Source: Stemphylium vesicarium (lineage: Eukaryota > Ascomycota > Dothideomycetes > Pleosporales > Pleosporaceae). Taken from it: DNA of 64,000 nucleotides. Below, piece after piece: positions 55,022-64,000 of the stretch. Below the pieces are notes generated by a model. The model worked only from the letters and a program-made list of their open reading frames with translations, ran no database searches and was not told where the DNA came from. Each line of letters begins with the position of its first letter. The first letter of the stretch is position 1. Where the stretch lies: the NCBI GenBank assembly GCA_004380135.1, contig QXCR01000045.1:186001-250000 (forward strand), in the 5' to 3' direction. A program made the position numbers and the translations under genes.

Positions 55022-56044
55022 GTATTCCATTCAGGATTGGACAAAAACATTCAGGGAGCTTTTTCCCTTGTGCATATTTCTGTGGCGCTCGTCGGACGCG
55101 CTATGTTACGGCCCATTACGACCTTTTTCTTTCCCATTTGTTTGCTTTGTTTTTGCATTCGACCAAGGTCAATTTTGTTATCTTTCGAATATTACGATTA
55201 TCCTTCGTCTCTCTCCCACTGGGAAGATCTTCTTTGCCAAACCTTCTGTTTTTTCCAGACTCTTATGCGAACTGCTTTTAATGAGCACGGTGGGAGGCTC
55301 TGGGTTTGGGACCGGCGACTTGGTTTACGCTTCACGGACAACGAGCTCTATTGCCTGCGGCTAGAGATCCTTGCACTCCTTGGACCTTTTTTTGTGTTTT
55401 CATCCTTTGTTTGAACAGATTGTGCGCTTTCGACCAATCCAGTCGCTACTGATCGTGTCATGGATGGCAAGGCGATAACAGGAGACGAGTGGATCATGTA
55501 GGATGAGATACCTAAATGCAATTACACTCGCTTACAAAATCTTTCCCTTTGATCTGTGCTGCGATGTGATGCTGGGACAGCACGCCCTGGAGCCGGTACA
55601 TGCAATATCCGCTGGTCGTGCTTGCCCTTGAATCGGCCAGCAATCTTGCGGCTCGTAGTTGCTGATCTGGGGAAACCTTTCCATCTGTGCATGTTTGGTT
55701 GGATCTTTCGAAATTAACTCTAATCTCGGTACCAAGTATGGGCAGAGCCGTCGAACGGTGATCGACGCAGGTCGCTTGGTGGTTTGGAGGCGGCTAAAAA
55801 GGGATGGATAAGCTTCGTAGGGCTGACTGACGGGAACTGGTGGTGGGATGGGTTGGGTTGTTGCAACGCGGGGCAAGTCGCGAAGCTCTCTAAATTTCCC
55901 AGACCATCAACACCATAATATCCACGACAACACAACGCTGCACACTCCTACACCACCTGTAGAAAACGATACTTACAAAAACTAATTGATACACGCCATA
56001 ATATTCAATCCAACTGCGACACGCCGCCCTCCCCGTCGCACACA
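55022..56044. other. Intergenic, 1 kb, no gene seen
   Basis: The first 400 bases are T-rich, like a 3' untranslated region of the Gln-rich gene; the last 100 are the C/A-rich leader of BUD32. Confidence 0.5.
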
Positions 56045-57061
56045 ATGGCCGAACCCCCCATCGCACAGCCCATCACACCCCCACCACAACCGCCCACCTC
56101 GCGCCCCCTACACACGCTCCCAGCACCCTTCTCGCACACCGACCTCGAGCCCATAACCCAAGGCGCAGAAGCCCTCGTTTACAAAACAACCTTCCTCACC
56201 CCTCACACCCCCGTCGTGGTAAAGTACCGACCGCCAAAACCGTACCGCCACCCCACGCTCGACAAGCGCCTCACGAAACAGCGTCTGCTCGCCGAAGCGC
56301 GCAGTTTAGTTCGGTGTCGCAAGGAAGGCGTCAATGTACCGGGCGTGCTCGGCGCGGATTGGGAGGCTGGGTGGTTAGTTTTAGAGTTTGTGGAGGGGAG
56401 GACTGTGAGGAGGGTTTTGGACGATTGGGCGCATGATGTGAGGGCGAAGGAGGCGGAAGCAAAGAAAGACGGTGGTGGTGGTTCGACGGGGAAAGAGGGG
56501 GAAGAGGAAGATGGGATACTAGACCTCATGAGGAGGGTAGGAAGGGAAGTGGGTAAACTACACGATCTGGGTGTTTGCCATGGCGATCTGACGACGAGTA
56601 ATATCATGCTGCGGACTCCGGATGCGACTCTGAATACCAGCGACGGTGACGCGGGACACATAGAGCAGCAGCCAGGACAACACGATGATATACCGCGCGG
56701 CAAACAGACACCCAGCGCAATGAGAGAAGCAGCCATGCGCGGCGACGCTCCTCCTTCTCCTCCCCCACTTCCTTCAACCCCTTCCTCTTCGCAATCTCCC
56801 TCCTCCTCCCTCGCAGGCACAATCTACCTAATCGACTTCGGTCTAACCAGCGCCTCCATCGCCGACGAAGACAAAGCCGTCGACCTCTACGTCCTCGAAC
56901 GCGCCTTTAGCGCTACACATCCAGCTGCCGAACCGCTGTTTCAGGAAGTCCTCAGGGCATATGGGGAGACGGGCAAGGATGGGGGGAAGGGGGCTAAGGG
57001 TGTGTTGAAGAGGTTGGAGGGTGTGAGGTTGAGGGGGCGGAAGAGGAGTATGCTTGGGTGA
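56045..57061 (+). CDS. BUD32: BUD32/PRPK kinase of the EKC/KEOPS complex
   Basis: A single frame of 338 aa. Kinase features of the Bud32 type: minimal glycine loop QGAEALVYKTTF, catalytic Lys in VVVKYRPPKPYRHP, the RLTKQRLLAEARSLVRC helix, catalytic loop HGDLTTSN, metal site LIDFGLTS, then DKAVDLYVLERAFSATHP and a basic C-terminal tail ending RKRSMLG. KEOPS makes the t6A37 base of ANN-decoding tRNAs, with Kae1 as catalytic partner and Bud32 as regulatory ATPase. Two insertions are unusual: Lys/Gly/Glu repeats before EEDGILDLMRRVG, and a 57-residue Ser/Pro-rich stretch between HGDLTTSNIMLR and IDFG. The second is bounded by a possible donor and a strong acceptor, so it may be an intron of 171 nt (56646-56816). 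Confidence 0.92.
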   Translation: MAEPPIAQPITPPPQPPTSRPLHTLPAPFSHTDLEPITQGAEALVYKTTFLTPHTPVVVKYRPPKPYRHPTLDKRLTKQRLLAEARSLVRCRKEGVNVPGVLGADWEAGWLVLEFVEGRTVRRVLDDWAHDVRAKEAEAKKDGGGGSTGKEGEEEDGILDLMRRVGREVGKLHDLGVCHGDLTTSNIMLRTPDATLNTSDGDAGHIEQQPGQHDDIPRGKQTPSAMREAAMRGDAPPSPPPLPSTPSSSQSPSSSLAGTIYLIDFGLTSASIADEDKAVDLYVLERAFSATHPAAEPLFQEVLRAYGETGKDGGKGAKGVLKRLEGVRLRGRKRSMLG

Positions 57062-57738
57062 TGGGGAGGAGATGGGTGTGTTGTATGCGGTGCTTGCTAG
57101 CCTTGTTGTTGGGATGAAGTGGTGTTAATGTATGCACATGCGATACTTGGTAGCTGCCTCAAGTTGTAAACCGATTTCATGCAATTCTTCTACAGTCTTT
57201 CGGCGTGAGGCGTTATATAGAGGGCCAAGCAGAGAAAAGGCGATAGATAGTGTGTATCCCTTGACCAGTCGATTTTAACTATAAAAGAGTAGCAGAAACA
57301 AACAAATCAAGGCACAGCTCGCATGTCACGTATCACTCACTTTGAATAGTTCGGTTAAGTGCACATGATGCTGGCAGAGATCAAACGAGGGATAATAGAT
57401 AGCAATATCCTGAGCTACCCGGAACCAAAACAATCTCAGATACAAGTAAAAACCCCATCTCCTCAAAAAGCGTTGCGAAGAGGCCTAGGCCCCCGTTTCC
57501 GTTAGGTATATATGTTTGTGTGTACCTTGTCCTGTACAAACGCCATTTGTTGGTATGATATCTCTCGCAGAACCATTCAGCAAAACCTGGTTTCCCAAAA
57601 CGAAACCCCCCCCCCCCCCCCCCTAAACTCCGATCCAAGGCCGACATTTGTTCAAGTAAACCACCAGGGAGATACACACAATAAAAGAATGGAACAGACA
57701 TAGAACAGAAAAACACTGTACAGCACTGTACAACACGC
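57062..57738. other. Convergent intergenic region
   Basis: About 680 bases between the 3' ends of BUD32 and SRE1, with the C-tract listed separately. No gene. Confidence 0.5.
57606..57623 (+). repeat. C18 homopolymer
   Basis: Eighteen consecutive C, about 115 bases past the SRE1 stop and therefore G18 on the SRE1 sense strand, probably in its 3' untranslated region. Confidence 0.85.
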
Positions 57739-60700
57739 CTAGTCGTCCTTGACACTAGCGCTAACGTAGCCATCATCAACATCCGTCTCTTCCTTGGTCT
57801 TCTTGGTCTTCTTCTTTTCTTCTGACGCCTGTCCAAGCCCAACAAGACTCTTACTCGCATCAAGACAGCTATTCACAATCTTTGCGCGCACCTTGTTTGA
57901 CAGGCCACTCCTCTTACCACTGTCATGACCAATCCATACGCGGAGGGAACTAGCAATACGTTCTAGACCGCAGGTAGTAGCAGCCTTCAGAGAATCATCA
58001 GCCATGAAATGTGTGAGCACCTTGTGGCCGGCGACGAAGCTGAGGAGGGTAGTGGTGGGCTCGGGGAGGTAGGTGTTATTGACGACGAAGAAGGCGCGAC
58101 GGCGTGCTTCCGGGGTAGACGAGGCGGTCAGGGAGAGGCATTTTGCTAGGGTAAGAGCCTTGCGAACGTCGGGTGCGACAAAGCCATTGCCGACGATGTT
58201 GATAAATCCGGAGTCTGCCGGCTTCGGCGTGGATGGAAGGGCCTCGAGGGCTGCTGCTATGCGGGCATCGCGACGGTCGTCGAGCACAACGGCTTGGGCT
58301 ACAAGAGCACGAAGTTGAGCTTGTGAATTGGGAGGCGCAGCTCGGAGTGCTAGATCAAGATCAGACGTGACGTTTGCTTTTGACGCGCCTTTCTTCGCGG
58401 CAAGCGTGTTGACTAGACCCTTGTTCAAGACAAGGCTAGAGTACCAAGCGGCAAGGGCATCCAAAGGCGAGCAGATGGCGAAGTCCTCTACAACGGCATC
58501 CATTGAAGTGTCGACGGTCGTCTGTTCTGCGCTTGGTTTGTTCCAGGCAAGGTTGTATGCACGCTGCACGACTGCAGGAACGAGCACTTCGTCACATTCC
58601 TTCTCGATAAGCGCCGCAAGATACTCCGGCAGTGGCTCGGCCTGGGTGTTCTTTTTCGATGCGTTCGCAGCGATGCGGTGCTCGCATCGTGCCATGTTCC
58701 AGTAGCTTCGAGCAAGTTTTGCGCTGAGGTCATTGAGTATCCACCAGGAGCCGTGGCCAGCGTTGCCGATTTCCCAAAGGACGATGCGGAGATGGAGGGC
58801 CTTGAGCATCAACCTCGCAGGTGTATCTGGTAGTGTTCCTGAGGCGATCAATGTGAGGACAAGCCTGCTCTTGCTGATCTCTGCGTCGCCACCTGTGAGT
58901 TGAGCGTCGAGTGCGATTTCCCAGGCCTTCAGGCGTGCGGCTTCTTGTTCCTTGGTGATGCCAGTGAGGTATGCGTAGCCTTCCCAGCCGATAATCCTAC
59001 GCATGCTAAGTTTGAGAGTCTTCAAGCCCAAAGCAGCGACTTCAAGAATAAAATTGTGTTGCGGTACCCAGACGGTCTGAATAGCAGTGAGCCAAGCTTT
59101 GCGGCGTACTTCGACGGGCGACGCAAGTGACGGTGCCGGTGATAAGAGAACGGCGGGTGGTGACTTTCTCTTGGGCTTCGACTTGAAGTCTAGTAGTGGA
59201 GCAATGAGGTAGAAGAAAGCGCCGAAAACCAGGAGAAGCTTAGCCAGAGGGATCTGAGCTGACGATGGGCCCAGAGATACACGAGGGGCGAGAATGCTGA
59301 CAAAGTTGATGGGCAGAGCGAACAAGCCACGACCAGCTGGCTCTTCTTGTGACTGTTCGCGCTCGACCAGTCCTTCCAGAATCATCAGGCCGGCAAGGGA
59401 TCCGACCATCAACTTGCCCATCATTGCACCATTGCGCCTTCCGTTAACCATGGGCGGGCCAACTGCTTGGCGGCCGCCATATCCTGGCGGGTAGGCAGGA
59501 GCGTAGTGCTGTTGTGGTGGCAGTCCGCGTTGGAGAGCGGCGATGTTGTCTGGAACAGGAATCATACCCTGCGGTGGTCCGGACATTGACAAAGCATGTG
59601 TGGGCGTAAAGGGGTCTTCGTGATACCGCGTGCCGTCAGGTGTGCTTGCTGTTCCGTGTAATGATAAGGGCCCTGAGATGGCCATCTTCTCGTAGCTCTC
59701 TACTCGTCCTTTCATCGTGTTGAGCTCATCTTGAAGACGCTTATTGCGCTTCTCTAAATGGCGAATGTACTCGGTGGCCTTTGATAGGACGGTAGCCTTG
59801 TTGAGTTTGTGGGCGGGCGTGAGTCCTTCAAGATCCTCTGGGTCGTCGTCTTCTTCGGTGCCATTCGGCCGCGACATGACACGCAAGCTAGGAACACCTG
59901 TGGAAACATAATAAGTAGACGTTTGGAAGCACACGGGATGAACTTACTATCGCGGAGAGCAGCAATCTTATCGTTGAGATTTGTCCGATAGCGCTTTTCG
60001 ATCATGTTGTGTGCTGTCTTCTTGGGCGGGCCGCCCTTCTTGCTCGACGGCGCATCATCATCGAGCTCCTCGGAGTCAGCCAGTGATTTCCGCTTGCGCG
60101 AGTTGGATAGAGCAGGTTCTGGAGATGAATGCGATGAAGTTGAGCTGGAGCGGCCATTGTTCATCGAGTTGGGGCTGTGGTCCAGACTGGGGGTCGAATC
60201 TGGCGGCGGCGGCGCAGCAAAGCTGGATTGATCGTACTGCGAAGGGGAAAAGAGGGCGTTTTCGGCCATTTGCTGCTGTTGATGGTGCCATTGTTGCGCA
60301 GCGTAGTATGCGTTTTGCTGTTGCATCTCGTCGGTGAGCGGGGAGCTCAGGGCATTGCCGTTAAAGTCGAAAGCCGGCGGCATGTCTGCGGCCTGGCCAA
60401 AAGTGAAGGGCACACCATGGGATTGAGCAAACATGGGGGCGGTGGTGGATATATTGGTGGATTGCAGCGACTGCGACTGTGGGTGGTGGGTGAGATGGGG
60501 CGAGGATTGCTGACGGGTCCTGAGGTATGCGGCGGGCCCCTGCGGATTCGCGGGCTTGGGCTCGACATTCTGGGTATTCTGAGACGCTTGGGCGGGGTCG
60601 TACTGCATCCATTCGTTCCAGTTGGTCATATCCTCGGCTGGGGCAGTGAGCGGCAAGTCGTCGCCAGCAGTGGTGAGCCACGGTCCGCGCATGTTGGCAA

Positions 60701-60964
60701 AGGGAAAGTCGCTGGACAGCATAGGATCCTCCATTTGCGCCGTCGTGGTTTGGCTGGCGTCCTGGGCGGGCGGGAGAGTCGGCTGGGGGCTCGGGGGGAG
60801 TCTGAAGTCGTCAAACACACAGTAGGGACCGACCTGAGGGGGAAAGGCATGTTAGCAGATGATCGATACATGGCCGAAAGCATGGCGTCACGCACGGCGA
60901 TTCGCTCCAGCTCAAGCCCGTCATCGGGGCTGGCGTAGGGGTCAGAGGCAGAAGCAGAAGCCAT
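57739..60964 (-). CDS. SRE1: SREBP-type sterol regulator SRE1/SrbA
   Basis: Three exons, 60964-60896, 60833-59948 and 59897-57739, with 62- and 50-nt introns, give 1,037 aa. The Ser/Gln/Pro-rich N-terminus is followed by the bHLH-Zip at about 297-365: KKTAHNMIEKRYRTNLNDKI, with the SREBP-specific Tyr in EKRYR, then the loop and KATVLSKATEYIRHLEKRNK. The second intron interrupts the bHLH loop (ALRDS-VPSLRV). Two membrane segments follow at about 480-500 and 545-563, with a short lumenal loop, then a long C-terminal domain (fungal SREBP C-terminal type). The precursor sits in the ER; when sterol or oxygen falls, the N-terminal factor is released and activates ergosterol, heme and hypoxia genes. 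The start at 60964 is the first ATG compatible with the first splice. Confidence 0.93.
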
Positions 60965-63781
60965 TGGAACAGTGCCTATGCCAGTCGCTGGGCTGACTGC
61001 AAACAAATTGCCCGCCTGCAAGAAACAGCAGCAGCAAAACGGGACAGAGTATACAGCACGCGCGGTACGGAGAGACACAAAAAGTAAGAAGGAGCTCGGT
61101 CTTACCAGCTGCAACTTCCACCTCCAAGATCATGCCACTCCCTTCTAAAAGGATGCACAAGGCGACTGCGGGCAGCCGATCCGGTAGACAGCCTTTGCGA
61201 CAGCCAACACTAGGGACTGCTGCACTACGGGAGGGCGATTGGCAGCGAAATCTGCACTCGCCTGCAGGAATTGTCCTACAAGCCGGGGGTCGACAGCTTT
61301 CGCCTGTGGGAGGATGTTGGAGTGGTTCGACAAGTCGTATGATCGATGGAGAAGCGACGGGGGGGCTAGCCGTAAGCCTCACCGAATAGAGTCGAGGGCC
61401 TTCGCAACCCACGCCCGGAGACGGCTTTTGTGCAACTGCGCAACACCTGTTCAGAGACGGGATGGATTGCGCGGGTGCTGCGACGGCGATGTGGCTTTGC
61501 TAGACGTTGCCAGAGAGGGCTTCGGCGTCGAGTTTGAAGCTCGTCGTGGCATGCGGCGCACGACGTGAGACGGCGCGGCGCAAGAGCGCATCCCTGCCCC
61601 AGCCGCATGGCTCCTGCATCTCATCTAACCCAAGCGCGCCGTCGCTAATGAGATGCTGCATCATGCCTGTCGCCTCCATCTCGATAGCCGAAGCCGAAGA
61701 CTGTGGCCAAGCTGCACAATGCGAATCTTTGGTCGTTGGTCGCAATGGCTGACGTACACAAAGGTGACAGATGGCCATGGACGATCTCCCGCTCCATCGC
61801 CCGTCTGCCACCTGCATGCACTACCCCTTCCGTGCCTGGTACGAGCGCCATTGACGTCTGGTACCGTACCCAGATACCTGCCACGTTACATGAGCATTGC
61901 GTATGTATTCATGCTTGAAATCTATTGGACATCACTAATGTCATACCATGGTAGGCAAGTATCAAGCGTGTTAGTAAGAGCTTAGAATAGACAATCCCTT
62001 TCGCCTGCATTAGCCAATCCAAACTGTGCCTAGTTGTGGCGAAAGATTCCAGAATCCGTGACCTTCAATGCAGTGCAGCATCGCATTCAGGTATTGGTGC
62101 CGAACAGTAGCCATATAAACTGCAACGCCTGACATGAACCCATCGCAACGCTTTCAGGCCGATGAATTGTGCCATGGTAGCCGTGATTGTACTTACCCTT
62201 CTAGCAGCTTTCTCTCCTCGAATTGGAGGGCTTCCATGAGACTAACTACTGATCAGTCCAGTGAGCATGATTCGACCGCCATGGAAGCAATGCATCATTG
62301 CTATGAAATGATCCCACTTGCACACTTATCTTGACTTGAATGCTTCAAACCTCCGAGTCCCATCATAGGTAGGTGGTCAATGTGACAACCCCCGACAGAG
62401 GGGATGGGTCAGAGAAATGGATACAATAAGCCGGAGATTTCGTGAGATGGCAAAGTGCAGAGTGCAACCAAGAAAGCGCATCCGGACAGCCGACATGATC
62501 AAGCATGGTGCAGGCGCGTCGCTGGTCGCTAAAAGGCATTCTCTTGCGCGTACGACGTTCAAAAACATTTGGTGTGACAGTATTTGAACGAGTAGAAAAC
62601 CTACGTCCAAGTGTAAAAAGTGCAAAAGGTGTGATGGGAGATATGATGGTGTTTGTACAAGATGCCCCTGCCAAGACTCTCCCCGTGATCGTCAGAAGGT
62701 GGACACTGCCAACCCTCGGCAGCGCTATCGCAACCGTGGGGAAACCTATCCACGACGCTACACGCTCGTGGATTGTCAGCGCCTTCGACTGTGGACTTCC
62801 GTCTCCACTATCCTATCCTGCACTTGTAATCTTCGTCTTCAGATATAATTGCATTAAGATGGTCCGTGGGCACCCCCTGACCAAGTCCCACATCGACGAT
62901 TGCCCACAGCGTTTTCGTACATCCCAGAAAAGAAAAGAAATAGAAGGTCTCGAACCTAATGCAAGTAAGCCACAGGAGACCTCAATTTATAGCCACCGAG
63001 CAACCGCAACCTTCGTACATCGCCTTCACCATGTCAAGAGCAAAAAAAGACGGTGTGCTGAGCGGCTCCGTCTATTCTCCGACTCCGTGCCCTCGCCCTC
63101 CGGCTGGTTTACCGAATGGATATTCCAACACACCCATCTCAATCGCCTAACTCCGGTTCTCAAGAAGACAGCACGAACTACATTATGGTACCTGTCACAG
63201 TCAGTCCATTTGGAAGTGGCATACAGATGGGTCATTAGAAAAGTCGCAGGTAGGACGGAGTGAAGGCGGACGTTCGGTCTTAACATACGCCTGTCAGTCT
63301 CGGCACTTTGTTATCTCCGATCTTACACCACGTGACGAGCATGTGCCGCCTTCTCACTGGACGTATCGATATACGACTCACTGCCCTAGTCACGCTCCTC
63401 CGAGTCGTTTTGTGGTCAACATGCCTGATGATATCCCTCTCTTGACCAGCCTGGCAGCAGGTTGCTGTGTATCAATCTATTCGAAGGCTAGTAATGCTTA
63501 AAAGCACTGAGGATAATAGGTACCTGAGTATTGAAGCCTCCAACTTATCATTGAGACAGTAATCGATCGTGGATTAATCAAGATGGCGCACATACATTTT
63601 TCGTACCTTTCGCACCTCTCCACGTCATCTAGCCAAAGAGACCCCACAGACATGAGAGAGAGGGCCCGATTCGGGATATTGTCACAGTACTAGTAGTAAC
63701 TCGTAACAATGTACGGTGGAATCGTTCCGAATCCACTCTTTTTTTTTCGTATTGAGTAACAATTTGCTCTGGAACGAAGAC
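60965..63781. other. Gene-poor region upstream of SRE1
   Basis: About 2.8 kb. The part next to SRE1 is probably a long leader and promoter. A degenerate Cys-rich frame lies at 62588-62848 and is listed separately; no intact gene is supported. Confidence 0.45.
62588..62848 (+). pseudogene. Decayed zinc-cluster-like frame
   Basis: After a TGA the frame reads TSRKPTSKCKKCKRCDGRYD then GVCTRCPCQDSPRDRQKV and a basic Arg/Tyr stretch, to a TAA at 62846-62848. CKKCKRCDG and CTRC resemble a Zn2Cys6 knuckle that has lost about four residues between its second and third Cys. There is no ATG in frame. Downstream pieces in other frames (MVRGHPLTKSH at 62860, FTMSRAKKDGVLSGS near 63020) also look coding, as expected of a broken multi-exon gene. 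No family can be fixed. Confidence 0.25.
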
Positions 63782-63788
63782 TATATAA
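63782..63788 (+). promoter_or_regulatory. TATA box of the secreted-protein gene
   Basis: TATATAA about 120 bases before the ATG at 63907. The sequence between it and the ATG is A/C-rich with no upstream ATG after the box, as expected of a leader. Confidence 0.6.
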
Positions 63789-63906
63789 GGGCTGTCAAGA
63801 CGCCCCCACTAAACGTAGATATTACTTAACACACACATTACCTACCATCTCGCTGTAATCACTCCATTTCTACAATTGTTAGACTACCCGCCTCCAGACA
63901 ATCAAA

Positions 63907-64000
63907 ATGCGCTGGACTACCCTCTTCTTCGCTCTCGCCGCTGTGGCAGTCGCTACCCCTATTGAGCAGGAGGCCGGAGCCCTGACTGGATGTCTCCCAG
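63907..64000 (+). CDS. Small secreted protein, 5' part only
   Basis: The ATG at 63907 follows a TATA box and a clean caaaATG context. The 31 visible codons begin with MRWTTLFFALAAVAVATPIE, a typical signal peptide with cleavage after Ala-Thr or Ala around residues 16-17, then EQEAGALTGCLP with the first Cys. The frame runs off the window, so length and family are unknown. The early Cys after the signal suggests a small cysteine-rich secreted protein (inference). Confidence 0.65.
   Translation, partial: MRWTTLFFALAAVAVATPIEQEAGALTGCLP

Noticed and set aside
53615..55030. Minus-strand 471-codon frame opposite the Gln-rich gene
   Set aside because: It is an antisense shadow caused by the strong C-ending codon bias; it is Leu/Val/Arg-rich without domain signals.
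60177..60938. Plus-strand 253-codon frame opposite SRE1
   Set aside because: Antisense shadow of the Gln/Pro-rich N-terminus of SRE1.
62940..62980. Reverse-strand ggttcgagacc word resembling a tRNA B box
   Set aside because: The flanking T-stem bases do not pair and no A box is present.

Overview
The window looks like ordinary nuclear DNA of a filamentous ascomycete (Pezizomycotina, probably a dothideomycete such as Pleosporales; the class is inference). Evidence: genes on both strands separated by 0.4-3.6 kb, many short introns (46-63 nt, nearly all GT-AG), CT-rich stretches before start codons, and fungal-specific families (SUN, KRE2-type and VAN1-type mannosyltransferases, copper fist, fungal SREBP). 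No tRNA, rRNA, CRISPR, autonomous transposon or secondary-metabolite cluster was found. Exon borders below come from reading splice sites by eye and checking frame continuity.

Region by region. 0-5 kb: small hypothetical genes on the minus strand, including a membrane protein, a likely frameshifted reading frame, a short rhomboid-annotated membrane protein and a DUF4604 protein. 5.6-13.4 kb, plus strand: a KRE2/KTR mannosyltransferase (GT15), a 753-aa orphan membrane protein, the Ran-binding protein YRB1 and the YEATS protein TAF14. 13.4-16.4 kb: gene-free DNA with short degenerate direct repeats. 16.5-20.0 kb, minus: a long protein that splicing joins from two large open frames. 20.5-28.2 kb: a VAN1-like Golgi mannan polymerase subunit, a DUF202 membrane protein, the DEAD-box helicase DBP5 (minus) and the F-BAR/C1/SH3 actin regulator BZZ1. 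30.1-37.2 kb: a secreted SUN-family wall protein, a MAC1/CUF1-like copper-fist regulator (minus) and an EFM7-like methyltransferase.

37.3-48.3 kb looks accessory: short orphan genes, one with an in-frame stop, a possible pseudogene, and a 255-aa protein that pairs a Zn2Cys6-like knuckle with a CCCH-like finger. A HAD-like phosphatase sits among them at 39.7 kb. 49-61 kb: a secreted cupredoxin, a Gln-rich protein with a long CT-rich leader, the KEOPS kinase BUD32 and the sterol regulator SRE1. The last 3 kb are gene-poor, with a decayed Cys-rich frame and the start of a small secreted protein that runs off the window.

The genes are mostly housekeeping and form no single pathway. Loose themes are cell-wall mannan and glucan (GT15, VAN1, SUN), nuclear transport and mRNA export (YRB1, DBP5), copper handling (copper fist, cupredoxin) and sterol/oxygen sensing (SRE1).
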